DNA from: DAIQNV01 sp038748775 | GTDB taxonomy: Bacteria > Planctomycetota > Phycisphaerae > Phycisphaerales > UBA1924 | DNA: 64,000 nt | Assembly (NCBI GenBank): GCA_038748775.1 | Contig: JBCDIT010000002.1 | Location: forward strand, 463,432-527,431 | Reading direction: 5' to 3' | Part shown: positions 34,118 through 43,126 of the stretch, piece after piece | Layout: each line of letters begins with the position of its first letter | Position numbering within the stretch: the first letter of the stretch is position 1 | The notes under the pieces: generated by a model | The model's database searches: none | Seen by the model: the letters and a program-made list of their open reading frames with translations, nothing else | Told to the model about the DNA's origin: nothing | Translations under genes and position numbers: made by a program

Positions 34118-36612
34118 CCCCCGAGCAGTACGAGCGCGTGTGCGACGCTTTCCAGCGGGCCGGCGAACTCCCCAGGTCGGAGCGCGACGCCCTGCTCATC
34201 GAAGTGTGCGCCGGCGACGACGTGGTCCTTGAGGCCGCGAGGGCGATGCTCGCCAACGCGACTGTCGAATCCGATCCGCTCGATATTGCGTCGAGGGCGG
34301 TGCGTCGTGCGGTCGATGCGGTCGACTTGGCCGACGGCGGGCCGGCGGCTCCGACGATCCCGGGCTTCGACGTCTGCGACGCGATCGGGAGCGGGGGGAT
34401 GGGTGTCGTGTACCGCGCCCGCCAGTTCGACCCGCCTCGAGACGTCGCGATCAAGGTGCTCAGGGCCGGCGTGGGGTTGGTTTCCGAAGAACGGCTGAAG
34501 CGCGAGTCTGAGTTGTTGGCTCGGCTCGATCACCCGGGTATCGCTTCGGTGTTCGCATCGGGGCGGGTCCGCCCGGATGGCTCCCCGGCGCGGAGCGACT
34601 TCGATGGGGCCGCGATCCGGTATCAGGTGATGGAACTGATCGACGGGGCTCCGATCACCGAGCGGTCGTCGTCGCTCGATATGCCCGGGCGGCTTCGATT
34701 GGTCGCTGACGTGTGCGACGCGGTTCACCACGCCCACCAGCGGGGCGTGATCCATCGTGACATCAAGGCGTCGAACGTGTTGGTCGACACGACGGGGCGT
34801 CCGCGCGTGCTTGACTTTGGGATCGCGCTCGATACCGAGGCGGAAACACCGTTGACCATCGGTCCTCGCGAGAGCCGGTCGCTCATGGGGACGGTGGGCA
34901 CGATGAGCCCCGAACAGCTCGACCCGGGGGCGGTCGCGGACGTGCGCTCGGACGTGTACTCGCTCGGGCTTCTCGCGCACAACGTGCTCTCGGGTGACCC
35001 TGCGTTCGATCTCTCGAGCGAGACGCTCGCTCAGTCGATCTCGCTCCGCCAGCGAGAGGATCCGCCGAGTCTCCGAGGCCGGTTGCCCGCTGAGTACGCC
35101 GATGCGGCGTTGGTCGTTTCTCATGCGACCGAACGCGACCCGGGGCGGCGGTACCGGTCGGCCGATGCTTTGGCCGATGATTTGCGTCGCTGTGCGAGCG
35201 GGCATCCGGTCGAGGCGAGGGCGCCGACGAAGGTGTACATCCTGTCAAAGCTGATCCGGCGCAACCCCGTCACGTCTTGGGCGATCGCGGCGGCGGTGCT
35301 GGCGCTCGTGGGCGGCTTCGTTGCGTCGGCGGTCGGTTTCATCGATGCGGAGCGAGGCCGGCGCGAGGCGCTCGAAGAGCGGAAGAACGCGCTCGACGAG
35401 CGGCAGAACGCGCGCGACGAGCGGCAGAACGCGCTCGTTGAGCGGCAGAACGCGCTCGATGAGCGACAGAACGCACTGGCGATGGCAGGGTTCCTCGAGG
35501 CGGTCGTGTTTGCGCCCGATATGGAGCTCCTCGGAGCCGACCTGACGTTTCTCGACGCGATCGACTTCGCCTCGAGGCGGATCCGGGGCACGCTGATCGA
35601 ACGCCCGGTGGTCGAGGCGGAGGCACGCGAGAAGATCGGCTTCGTGCTCATGCGTCAGGCCCGTTTCGAAGCCGCGTCGGATCAACTCAGGCAGGCGCTG
35701 CGTCTCCGGGAGACGTACCTCGGTCCTGATCACCCGAAGACGGCGACCTCGATGCGCGACGTCGCGGACCTTCTGTATGAGCGGGACGGACGGTATGACG
35801 AAGCGGTGGCGATGGTGCGCAACGCGCTCACGATCCTGGAATCCGAGCCGGACTTCGAGATCGAGCGAGCCTGGTCGACCGTGGCCCTCGGGTGGATGAG
35901 CTACGAGCGGGGGACGTTCAACGATTCGCGCGAGGCGTTCACCGAGGGACGCGAGTTGCTCCGATCGGCGTACACCCACGGTGGTGAGGTGTGTTTCCCA
36001 GCGCGAGCGACGCACGGCCTTGCTGAGGTTGCCCTCGCGGAAGGTGACCCCGAGGAAGCCCTGCGCTTGCTCGACCAGGCGATCGACAACATGTCGAAGT
36101 GCGCCGGCCAGGAGTATCCGATCTCGCTCGCACGCACGACCAAGGGACGTGTGCTCTTTGCGCTCGGGGAGCACGCGCGTGCGAGCGAAGAGTTCGACGC
36201 GATCGAGCCGAGCCTGGCCGGGCTGCTCGACGAGGGGCACCCGAAGCTCGCGAAGATCAGGTTCGAGCGGGCGAGGCTCGCGTTCGATGCCGATGAATTC
36301 AAACAAGCCGAGCTGTACGCCCGCGAAGCGCTCGCGATGCGCACCGAGCGGCTCGCCCCGGATCACCCGGCGATCGCCGAGGCCGACTGCGTCGCCAAGC
36401 TCGCGGTTCTCGGCGCAAACCGGTCGATCGAGGCGAACGACGAAGCCCTTCGGGCGTGCATGGCCGTCGAGCGCAAGCGGGGCATCGATCATCCGCTCGC
36501 CGTTTGGGTGTACAAGGCGAGGGCACGGCTCGTTCGAGGCGATCCACGGTTTGTGGTCGATCCGAGCACTTCCCGTCTAGATGAGATCGTCGAGCAGCGA
36601 CGAGAGCCCTGA
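34114..36612 (+). CDS. Membrane Ser/Thr protein kinase with heptad-repeat coiled coil
   Basis: An 832-residue kinase, paralogue of the one at 29427. The GTG start overlaps the sigma-factor stop. The N-terminal segment ELPRSERDALLIEVCAGDD is followed by a complete kinase domain: GSGGMGVVY (near 91), VAIKVL (Lys near 113), HRDIKASN (near 213), DFG (near 232) and MSPE. A membrane helix lies at about 387-409. Directly after it comes a run of five 7-residue units of the type ERQNALD (about residues 422-456), predicted to be a coiled coil. TPR-like repeats then fill the outer part (ARFEAASDQLRQALRLRE, DPEEALRLLDQAID). Probably senses an external signal and regulates its partner sigma factor. Confidence 0.9.
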   Translation: MTPEQYERVCDAFQRAGELPRSERDALLIEVCAGDDVVLEAARAMLANATVESDPLDIASRAVRRAVDAVDLADGGPAAPTIPGFDVCDAIGSGGMGVVYRARQFDPPRDVAIKVLRAGVGLVSEERLKRESELLARLDHPGIASVFASGRVRPDGSPARSDFDGAAIRYQVMELIDGAPITERSSSLDMPGRLRLVADVCDAVHHAHQRGVIHRDIKASNVLVDTTGRPRVLDFGIALDTEAETPLTIGPRESRSLMGTVGTMSPEQLDPGAVADVRSDVYSLGLLAHNVLSGDPAFDLSSETLAQSISLRQREDPPSLRGRLPAEYADAALVVSHATERDPGRRYRSADALADDLRRCASGHPVEARAPTKVYILSKLIRRNPVTSWAIAAAVLALVGGFVASAVGFIDAERGRREALEERKNALDERQNARDERQNALVERQNALDERQNALAMAGFLEAVVFAPDMELLGADLTFLDAIDFASRRIRGTLIERPVVEAEAREKIGFVLMRQARFEAASDQLRQALRLRETYLGPDHPKTATSMRDVADLLYERDGRYDEAVAMVRNALTILESEPDFEIERAWSTVALGWMSYERGTFNDSREAFTEGRELLRSAYTHGGEVCFPARATHGLAEVALAEGDPEEALRLLDQAIDNMSKCAGQEYPISLARTTKGRVLFALGEHARASEEFDAIEPSLAGLLDEGHPKLAKIRFERARLAFDADEFKQAELYAREALAMRTERLAPDHPAIAEADCVAKLAVLGANRSIEANDEALRACMAVERKRGIDHPLAVWVYKARARLVRGDPRFVVDPSTSRLDEIVEQRREP
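35377..35481 (+). repeat. Five tandem 21-base repeats inside the kinase gene
   Basis: Units start at 35377, 35398, 35419, 35440 and 35461, each close to GAGCGGCAGAACGCGCTCGA plus one base. They encode ER(K/Q)NA(L/R)xx heptads just after the membrane helix. The near identity at the DNA level, including synonymous sites in the first four units, shows recent duplication. Confidence 0.92.
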
Positions 36613-36726
36613 GCGACGTAGAGAATCAAGCTGGGTGAGCATCCACAAGCCCGATTGACCGTTCGTCATCGGATCTATAGGTGAGGAGACCTGCGGCGAG
36701 GACCGGTCGCGCGGTACATTCCGCGG

Positions 36727-37983
36727 ATGAACGCTCACCGACTTCCGCTCGTTGCACTCCTTTGCTCCGCCCTCGTGTTCACCTCCGCGTGCTCGTCTGC
36801 GCCCAAGACGACCCAGCGGGTTCCCGACGGCTACGCCGCGCTCTTCGATGGTGAGACCCTGGACGGGTTCGACGTCATCTGGGGCGATCTCGGCGCATGG
36901 ACGGTCGCGGAGGGCGAGATCCGCGTCGCCGACCCTGGCCGCGGCGGGTGGCTCCGCACCGAGAAGATGTACCGCGACTTCGAGCTCCAGCTTGAGTTCG
37001 TTATCCCGGAAGGGGGGAATTCGGGCGTCGGGCTTCGGTGCACGTCGGTGGGCGATCCGGCCTTCACCGGGTTCGAGGTGCAGATCTACGACTCGTACGG
37101 CAAGGCGCCGTCGATGAGCGATTGCGGAGCGGTGTACAACGCGATCGCGCCGCTCCGCCAAGCTGTGAAGCCGGCCGGGGAGTGGAACGAGTACACGATC
37201 CGCGTGCTCGGGGACACGCTCGACGTGTGGCTGAACGGGCAGCACGTCCAGCAGTCTCAAAGGCTCGACGATCGCGGGATCTTCCGCAACGCCGACCAGT
37301 CGCTCCCGCTCAACGAACGCGCGACGACCGGGTACATCGCGTTCCAAGACCACGGCGAAGGCGGGCTCCGGCTCCGCAACATCGCGGTCAAGGATCTCTC
37401 TCCTGATCCGGATCCGGGCGACTTCGTCGCCGGCTTCAACGGGACCGACACCTCGGGATGGACGCACCGGGGCAACGGTGAGTTTGTGATCGAGGACGGA
37501 ACACTCGTGGCGCTCGACGGCGGGCCCGGTCACCTGTTCTCGAACACGATGCACACCGACATCGAGATCCGTACGCTCGTGCGCATCGCGGAGCCTGAAG
37601 AGACCGGCGCCTCGCGCACCGGCAACTCGGGCATCTACTTCCGGACGGTCCCTCGGCCCGAGAACCCGGACACGTGGCCCCTGGGCTACGAGGCTCAGCT
37701 CGACAACCACGACCCGGGCGAGACCAACTACACCGGGTGCATCTACGACGCGGCCCCCGCCCAGACCGGCGAGCCGATCACGACCGACGGCGCCTGGTTC
37801 GACTACCGCATCATGGCGGTGGGGGACCGCATCCGGACGTGGATCAACGGGGTGCCGATGGCGGACGCGACGCTCGACCTGCACGACGAAGGCATGATCG
37901 CGATCCAGACGCACCACCCGAAGAACCGCGTCGAGTTCCGCGACTTCCGCTGGCGTGTGCCCGGGCCCGGTGATATCGACTAA
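36727..37983 (+). CDS. Lipoprotein with two DUF1080 (3-keto-disaccharide hydrolase-like) domains
   Basis: A 418-residue exported protein: MNAHRLPLVALLCSALVF and then TSACSS, a lipobox-like cysteine at about residue 22. Two jelly-roll DUF1080 domains follow. The first (about 35-225) has YAALFDGETLDGFDV, GGNSGVGLRC and FTGFEVQIYDSYG; the second (about 235-415) has FVAGFNGTDTSGWTH, GNSGIYFR and GYEAQLDNHD. The family includes 3-keto-glycoside hydrolases that cleave sugars oxidised at C3. A tandem arrangement suggests an extracellular enzyme for oligosaccharides. It converges with a Gfo/Idh gene across a long inverted repeat, at the edge of a locus rich in Gfo/Idh and isomerase genes. Confidence 0.85.
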   Translation: MNAHRLPLVALLCSALVFTSACSSAPKTTQRVPDGYAALFDGETLDGFDVIWGDLGAWTVAEGEIRVADPGRGGWLRTEKMYRDFELQLEFVIPEGGNSGVGLRCTSVGDPAFTGFEVQIYDSYGKAPSMSDCGAVYNAIAPLRQAVKPAGEWNEYTIRVLGDTLDVWLNGQHVQQSQRLDDRGIFRNADQSLPLNERATTGYIAFQDHGEGGLRLRNIAVKDLSPDPDPGDFVAGFNGTDTSGWTHRGNGEFVIEDGTLVALDGGPGHLFSNTMHTDIEIRTLVRIAEPEETGASRTGNSGIYFRTVPRPENPDTWPLGYEAQLDNHDPGETNYTGCIYDAAPAQTGEPITTDGAWFDYRIMAVGDRIRTWINGVPMADATLDLHDEGMIAIQTHHPKNRVEFRDFRWRVPGPGDID

Positions 37984-38000
37984 GGCGCACGTCAAACAAG

Positions 38001-38088
38001 CCCTGAGCGTCAGCGATGGGCCAGTTCGTGGACTGCGCCCGGAGTCGTTGAGACCTCCGTACGACCGGCCCATCGCTGACGCTCAGGG
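38001..38088. repeat. Perfect 22-base inverted repeat between convergent genes
   Basis: Left arm 38001-38022 (starting CCCTGAGCGTCAGCGATGGG) and right arm 38067-38088 are exact reverse complements, separated by 44 bases. The spacer between the converging DUF1080 and Gfo/Idh genes consists almost entirely of this structure. It could form a bidirectional terminator, but the flanking T runs are weak (TTCGTGTCG on one side, CTTGTTTG on the other). It could also be a dispersed palindromic element. Confidence 0.85.
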
Positions 38089-38100
38089 TTCGTGTCGTCC

Positions 38101-39231
38101 TCAATCGGTCCAGTCAACCCATGTCGACCCGGCGCCGGCGCTCTCGACGCACAACTCGATGAAGCGGACGCCGCGGCGGCCGGCCTCGGCGCCCGGCGCG
38201 AGCGTTGCGAGCGGAGATTCGACGCCTCGCACCAAGTCCGCGGCGCCGCGGTACACGTTGGCGAAAGCCTCGATGAAGCCCTCCGGGTGGCCGACCGGGA
38301 TGCGGGTCGCGGTCGGCTGGGCGTCGCCCGGTCCGCCTCGGACGACGGTTGACGTCGGCCCATCGAGGCTGAGCAGCTCGAGTTGCTCGGGCGATTGCTG
38401 GCGCCAGCGGAGCCCGCCCTTGTCGCCGTAGACGCGGACCGAGAGCCCGTTGCCCTCGCCGGCGCAGATCTGGCTGGCGGTGAGCACGCCCTTTGAGCCA
38501 CCGGCGAAGCGGAGAAGGACCGACGCATCGTCGTCGAGTTGTCGACCTTCGACGAAGCTCGAGAGGTCGGCGCAGAGCGATTCGATCGTGAGCCCGGTCA
38601 TGAAGCTGACGATGTTCTCCGCGTGGCTGCCGATATCGCCCAGCGCCCCGCCTAGGCCGGCGCGGGTCGGGTCGGTGCGCCATTCTGCTTGGACGACGCC
38701 GGCGGCTTCGGCCTTGGTCGAGAGCCAGCCTTGGTGGTACTCGACGAACACCTTGCGGAGGGTCCCGAGTTCTCCGGAGGCGATGCGTGCGCGCGCTTCG
38801 CGGACCATCGGATAGCCGGTGTAGTTGTACATCACGACGCACGCGAGGCCTTTGGACTGGGCGACGTCACGCAGCTCGGCGGCTTCGATGCTGGTCATCG
38901 TCATTGGCTTCTCGACCAAGACATGGAAGCCGGCTTCGAGGCATGCCTTGGCGATCGCGTGGTGCGTGAAGTTGGGTGTCACGATGGAGACCAACTCGAC
39001 ACCGTCATCGCGCGATGTCTCGCCAGCGATGAAGTCGTCGAGCGTGGTATAGGCGCGGCTCGGATCGAGCCCGTACACCTCGCCCGATTGCTTGGCGATC
39101 TCTGCGTCGCGGCTCAGCACGCCGGCGACGAGGGCGTGGCGTCCGTCGAGAGCCGCGGCCATCCGGTGGACGCTGCCGATGAACGCGTCGGTTCCGCCGC
39201 CGATCATGCCCATGCGCACGGGTTGGTTCAT
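38101..39231 (-). CDS. Gfo/Idh/MocA family oxidoreductase
   Basis: A 376-residue cytoplasmic NAD(P)-dependent sugar oxidoreductase. The N-terminal Rossmann motif is GMIGGGTDAFIGSVHRMAA, and the family EKP motif is intact in HVLVEKPMTMT. The C-terminal alpha/beta domain contains GALGDIGSHAENIVSFMTGL, the substrate-side motif (GG.l.D.G.H). The ATG at 39231 follows one base after the stop of the isomerase gene, so they are translated together. A role in oxidising or reducing a sugar at C3 fits the neighbouring DUF1080 and isomerase genes but is inferred. Confidence 0.88.
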   Translation of the reverse strand: MNQPVRMGMIGGGTDAFIGSVHRMAAALDGRHALVAGVLSRDAEIAKQSGEVYGLDPSRAYTTLDDFIAGETSRDDGVELVSIVTPNFTHHAIAKACLEAGFHVLVEKPMTMTSIEAAELRDVAQSKGLACVVMYNYTGYPMVREARARIASGELGTLRKVFVEYHQGWLSTKAEAAGVVQAEWRTDPTRAGLGGALGDIGSHAENIVSFMTGLTIESLCADLSSFVEGRQLDDDASVLLRFAGGSKGVLTASQICAGEGNGLSVRVYGDKGGLRWRQQSPEQLELLSLDGPTSTVVRGGPGDAQPTATRIPVGHPEGFIEAFANVYRGAADLVRGVESPLATLAPGAEAGRRGVRFIELCVESAGAGSTWVDWTD

Positions 39232-39232
39232 A

Positions 39233-40246
39233 TCAGTCTTTCTTTTCAAAGGCCGCGTCGAACGCGACGTCGCTGGTGGGGAAGTCGATCGAGCGCACGA
39301 ACTCGCATGCTTCGGCGGCGCCGAAGAACCGGTCCATCGCGGAGTCTTCCCACTCGATGCTGAGCGGGCCGGTGTATCGGGCGCGGTTGAGCGCACGGAT
39401 GATTTCTTCGAAGTCGACCTCGCCTCGCCCGGGTGAGCGGAAGTCCCAGCCGCGGCGTGGGTCTCCGAAGCTCAGGTGACTCGCGAGTATGGAGTTGGTT
39501 CCGTCGAGGGTGCGGGCGGCGTCCTTGACGTGGGCGTGGTAGATGCGCTCGGCGAAGCGATCGATGAACCGTGCCGGGTCGACGCCTTGCCAGACGAGGT
39601 GTGACGGGTCGTAGTTGAACCCGAAGGCCTTGCGGTGGTCCAGGGCCTTCAGGGCGCGCTCTGCCGTGTAGATGTCGTAGGCGATTTCGGTGGGGTGGAC
39701 TTCGAGCGCGAAGCGAACGTTCGCGGCGTCGAAGGCGTCGAGGATGGGGTTCCAGCGGGTCGCGAAGTCGGCGAAGCCTTCGTCGATTTCGGCTTGGGAC
39801 GTCGGGGGGAAGAAGTAGAGCTTGTGCCAGACCCCAGAACCGGTGAAACCATTGACGACGTCAACGCCGAACGCTCGTGCCGCTTTGGCCGTCGCGGCCA
39901 TCTCGTCGGCGGCGCGTTGGTTGACGCCCTCGGGGTTCCCATCGGCCCAGATGCGCTCTGGAACGATGGCCTTGTGGCGTTCGTCGATGGGGTCGCAGAC
40001 GCATTGGCCGACGAGGTGGTTGGAGATGGCGAAGCACTTGAGGTCGTTGTCGGCGAGGAGTTGTTTCAGATTGTTGCAGTACGCGTCCTCGGACAGCGCT
40101 CGGTCGACTTCGAAGTGATCGCCCCAGCAGGCGAGTTCGAGCCCGTCAAATCCCATTTGCTTGGCGCGCGGCGCGAGTTCGGCGATGGGTATGTCAGCCC
40201 ATTGTCCGGTGAACAGGGTGACGGGTCGTGTTGAGGGCGTGGTCAC
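39233..40246 (-). CDS. Sugar phosphate isomerase/epimerase-like TIM-barrel protein
   Basis: A 337-residue AP-endonuclease-2-like TIM barrel, with LAPRAKQMGFDGLELACWGD near the N-terminus, FALEVHPTEIAYD, GFNYDPSHLVWQG and YHAHVKDAAR. The Glu, His, Asp and His residues in these motifs form the usual divalent metal site. The GTG start is preceded by AGGAGAAGG. It leads a two-gene operon with the Gfo/Idh gene, and members of this pair often act in inositol or keto-sugar catabolism. The exact reaction (isomerase, epimerase or keto-glycoside lyase) cannot be told. Confidence 0.85.
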   Translation of the reverse strand: MTTPSTRPVTLFTGQWADIPIAELAPRAKQMGFDGLELACWGDHFEVDRALSEDAYCNNLKQLLADNDLKCFAISNHLVGQCVCDPIDERHKAIVPERIWADGNPEGVNQRAADEMAATAKAARAFGVDVVNGFTGSGVWHKLYFFPPTSQAEIDEGFADFATRWNPILDAFDAANVRFALEVHPTEIAYDIYTAERALKALDHRKAFGFNYDPSHLVWQGVDPARFIDRFAERIYHAHVKDAARTLDGTNSILASHLSFGDPRRGWDFRSPGRGEVDFEEIIRALNRARYTGPLSIEWEDSAMDRFFGAAEACEFVRSIDFPTSDVAFDAAFEKKD

Positions 40247-40372
40247 AGGCCTTCTCCTGAAAGCGATCTCTTGTATCTTGGTGGCCCGAATGTACCAAGC
40301 CGTCTCCGGGGCTCGGTCGGTGCTTGCCGGCGGAGCGCGAGGCTTGGAGGTTCATCCCAGGAGATCAGTCTC

Positions 40373-41716
40373 GTGGAGTCCAGGCCAACGTCTTCATTTG
40401 GTATCACCGCGCTGCTGAGCGCGATGATGTTCTTGCAGTTCTTCCTGTGGGGGGCGTGGTTCGTCACTCTGGGCCCGTTCATGGGCTCGATGGGGTTCGA
40501 GCCGTCGGACATCGGCAACGCGTACACCACGGCGCCGATCGCCGCCATCATTGCTCCGCTCTTTCTGGGCATGGTGGCCGACCGTTTCTTCTCAAGCGAG
40601 AAGGTGATGGGGGCGCTCCATCTGCTCGGCGGCGTGTTTTTACTCGCGGCGCCGGCGGCGGCCTCCAGCGGGAACGCCTGGCTGTTCATCGGCGTGCTGC
40701 TGGCGCACATGCTCTGCTACATGCCGACGCTCGGGCTGAGCAACACGATCGCGTTCCACGCGATCACGAACCCTGAGAAGCAGTTCCCTCTGATCCGCGT
40801 GTGGGGCACGATCGGCTGGATCGTCGCCGGTTTTGCGGTCGGGCTGCTCGCGGCCAACCTCGCGTCGACCGAAGGGTTGAGCGACACCGATGCGGAGTCT
40901 GCGAGGGCATCGGTCCCGGTGTTTTTCTACGTCGCTGGTGGTTCGGGTGTGGCGCTGGGCCTGCTGAGCTTCTTCTTGCCTCACACGCCGGCGCCCGCGA
41001 GGGGCAAGACGTTCAGCCTTGGCGTGGCTCTGGGCGCGGACGCGCTGAAGCTCATGAAGGACCGGAGCTTCGCGGTCTTCATCATCTGCTCGACGTTACT
41101 CTGCATCCCGCTCGCAGCGTATTACCAGCAGGCCGCGACGTTTGCGACGGACGCTGGTGTGGCCAACGTGCCCATCAAGATGACCTTCGGCCAGATGAGC
41201 GAGATCGCGTTCATGCTGGTGATGCCCCTGATGTTCGCCCGCTTGGGCGTGAAGTGGATGCTCACGATCGGCATGCTTGCCTGGGTGCTCCGATACGGCC
41301 TCTTCGCCGGTGCTTGGAGCGAGGTAGGTGAGCACGTCGTGTGGATGATCCTTGGGGGGATCATCCTTCACGGGATCTGTTACGACTTCTTCTTCGTCAC
41401 AGGTCAGATCTACACCGAGCAGGCGGCTCCCAAGCACACCAGGGCGCAGGCGCAGGGGTTCTTGGTCCTCGTGACCCAGGGCATCGGGATGCTGATCGGC
41501 AACCAGGTGTTCGGCCGGCTGGTGGCCGGCTTTACCGACGAAGACGGGACGACGGCCTGGCAGCAGGTCTGGATCGCGCCGGCGGCCTTCGCGGCGTTGG
41601 TGCTCGTTGTGTTCTTCGTCTTGTTCCGTCGCCCGACGTCTGGTTCGGGTGTTCCCGCTACCCCGGCTGATGAGCCCCCGGTGATGTCTGCGAAGGCGTC
41701 ACCGGACGAGGCATGA
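40373..41716 (+). CDS. MFS transporter, nucleoside:H+ symporter-like
   Basis: A permease of about 447 residues. It has hydrophobic segments throughout, an N-terminal ALLSAMMFLQFFLWGAWFVT, the loop GMVADRFFSSEK between helices 2 and 3, and FPLIRVWGTIGWIVAGF. This is the typical sequence of the nucleoside H+ symporter (NupG-like) branch, which in planctomycetes often sits in sugar loci. The start is the GTG at 40373 with AGGAG ten bases upstream; the open frame begins earlier, but that part is not membrane-like. It is the first gene of a plus-strand set (permease, Gfo/Idh, ApbE, Gfo/Idh, CxxCH protein), divergent from the isomerase operon. Confidence 0.8.
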   Translation: MESRPTSSFGITALLSAMMFLQFFLWGAWFVTLGPFMGSMGFEPSDIGNAYTTAPIAAIIAPLFLGMVADRFFSSEKVMGALHLLGGVFLLAAPAAASSGNAWLFIGVLLAHMLCYMPTLGLSNTIAFHAITNPEKQFPLIRVWGTIGWIVAGFAVGLLAANLASTEGLSDTDAESARASVPVFFYVAGGSGVALGLLSFFLPHTPAPARGKTFSLGVALGADALKLMKDRSFAVFIICSTLLCIPLAAYYQQAATFATDAGVANVPIKMTFGQMSEIAFMLVMPLMFARLGVKWMLTIGMLAWVLRYGLFAGAWSEVGEHVVWMILGGIILHGICYDFFFVTGQIYTEQAAPKHTRAQAQGFLVLVTQGIGMLIGNQVFGRLVAGFTDEDGTTAWQQVWIAPAAFAALVLVVFFVLFRRPTSGSGVPATPADEPPVMSAKASPDEA

Positions 41717-41764
41717 TCAACTCACACCATCGGTTCAACGAGCCGCGTTCGTAGGAGTCTTGAG

Positions 41765-43123
41765 ATGACCGACCAACCCCCGCAAGGCGACGCACGTCGC
41801 GACTTCCTGAAATCCGCGGCGCTGCTCGCCGGCGCCGGGCTTACGGCGACGGCGCTCGGTGCGTGCTCGACCGCTGGCGGCTCGCCCGGGGCGCTTGTTG
41901 GCTCGGATTCGGTCAAGCCCAAGGGGCTCGGGCAGGCTCCGAACCCGCCCCGCGATGGCGAGACGATCCGGCTCGCGGTCATCGGCACCGGCGGCATGGG
42001 GCGTGGGCACTGCTCGGCCTTCAGCGCCTTTGACCGTGACGGTAAGGAAAGCGTCGAGATCGTCGCCGTCTGCGACGTGAACGACCTGCACGCCCAGAAG
42101 GCGGTCGAGACCATCACCAACAACGGGCAGACCAAAACGCCCCGGATGTACCGCGACTACAAGGAACTGCTCGCCCGGGAAGATATCCACGGCGTGATCA
42201 TCGGCACCCCCGAGCACCAGCACGCCCCGGTGGCGATCGACGCGGTCATCGCCGGCAAGGACGTGTATTGCGAGAAGCCGATGACGCTCCGCCTCGACGA
42301 GGCGCTCGCGGTGCAGAAGACGTGCCACGCCAACCCGGACGTGATCTTCGTCGTCGGTACGCAGAAGATGGTTCTGCCCAAGTACATCGAGGCGAAGAAG
42401 CTGATCCAGTCGGGCGCCATCGGCACCCCGGTGTTCAGCCAGACGAGCTACTGCCGCAACACGCCCGACGGTGAGTGGAACTACTACGGGATCGACGAGA
42501 AATGGAAGCCCGGAGAGAACGTCGACTGGGACGCGTGGCTCGGGCACATGCCCAAGCGTGCGTGGGACCCGAAGGTGTACATCCGCTGGCGCCGCTACCG
42601 CGATTTCTCGACGGGCATCATCGGTGACCTCCTTGTGCACGAGATCACGCCCCTCATCTTCGCGCTCGACAGCGTCGGCTGGCCCAAGCGGGTCGTCGCG
42701 ACGGGTGGCCACTACGTCGACAAGGACATGGAGAACCACGACCTGGTGAACCTGAACATCACCTGGGAGAACGACCACTCGATGATCGTGGCGGGCGCAA
42801 CGTGCAACGAGGTGGGGCTCGAGAACCTCATCCGCGGGCACGAGGCCAACATCTACCTCAACAGCCGCCACTGCGACCTCCGCCCGACACGCCCGTTCGT
42901 CGACGACATCGACCCGATGCGCATCGAGTGCCCGGACATCGGCAACGATCAGGACGTGATGCGCATGCAATGGCTCACGGCGATCCGCGACCGCAAACAG
43001 CCCGATTCGACGGTCGACTTCGCGACCAAGGTCATGGTCGTCGTCGATCTGGCGACCCGTTCGCTCTGGGACGGTCACTCGTACGAGTTCGACCGGGAGA
43101 CGATGCGCGTCAAGCGCGTCTGA
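41765..43123 (+). CDS. Tat-exported Gfo/Idh/MocA oxidoreductase
   Basis: A 452-residue protein with a twin-arginine signal, RRDFLKSAALLAGAGL (from residue 11), ending TALGACS, which may also be a lipobox. The Rossmann motif AVIGTGGMGRGHC lies near residue 71 and CEKPMTLRLDEA near 168, both intact. The C-terminal domain carries the planctomycete-specific features of this family (FSTGIIGDLLVHEITPLIFA). Exported Gfo/Idh enzymes carry a tightly bound nicotinamide cofactor, as in glucose-fructose oxidoreductase. It probably oxidises a sugar in the periplasm. It is followed after three bases by ApbE. Confidence 0.88.
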   Translation: MTDQPPQGDARRDFLKSAALLAGAGLTATALGACSTAGGSPGALVGSDSVKPKGLGQAPNPPRDGETIRLAVIGTGGMGRGHCSAFSAFDRDGKESVEIVAVCDVNDLHAQKAVETITNNGQTKTPRMYRDYKELLAREDIHGVIIGTPEHQHAPVAIDAVIAGKDVYCEKPMTLRLDEALAVQKTCHANPDVIFVVGTQKMVLPKYIEAKKLIQSGAIGTPVFSQTSYCRNTPDGEWNYYGIDEKWKPGENVDWDAWLGHMPKRAWDPKVYIRWRRYRDFSTGIIGDLLVHEITPLIFALDSVGWPKRVVATGGHYVDKDMENHDLVNLNITWENDHSMIVAGATCNEVGLENLIRGHEANIYLNSRHCDLRPTRPFVDDIDPMRIECPDIGNDQDVMRMQWLTAIRDRKQPDSTVDFATKVMVVVDLATRSLWDGHSYEFDRETMRVKRV

Positions 43124-43126
43124 TCG

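Noticed and set aside
34060..36492. Minus-strand frames over the third kinase, including Arg-Val heptad-like repeats
   Set aside because: The repeats are only the antisense reading of the ERQNALD units on the plus strand.
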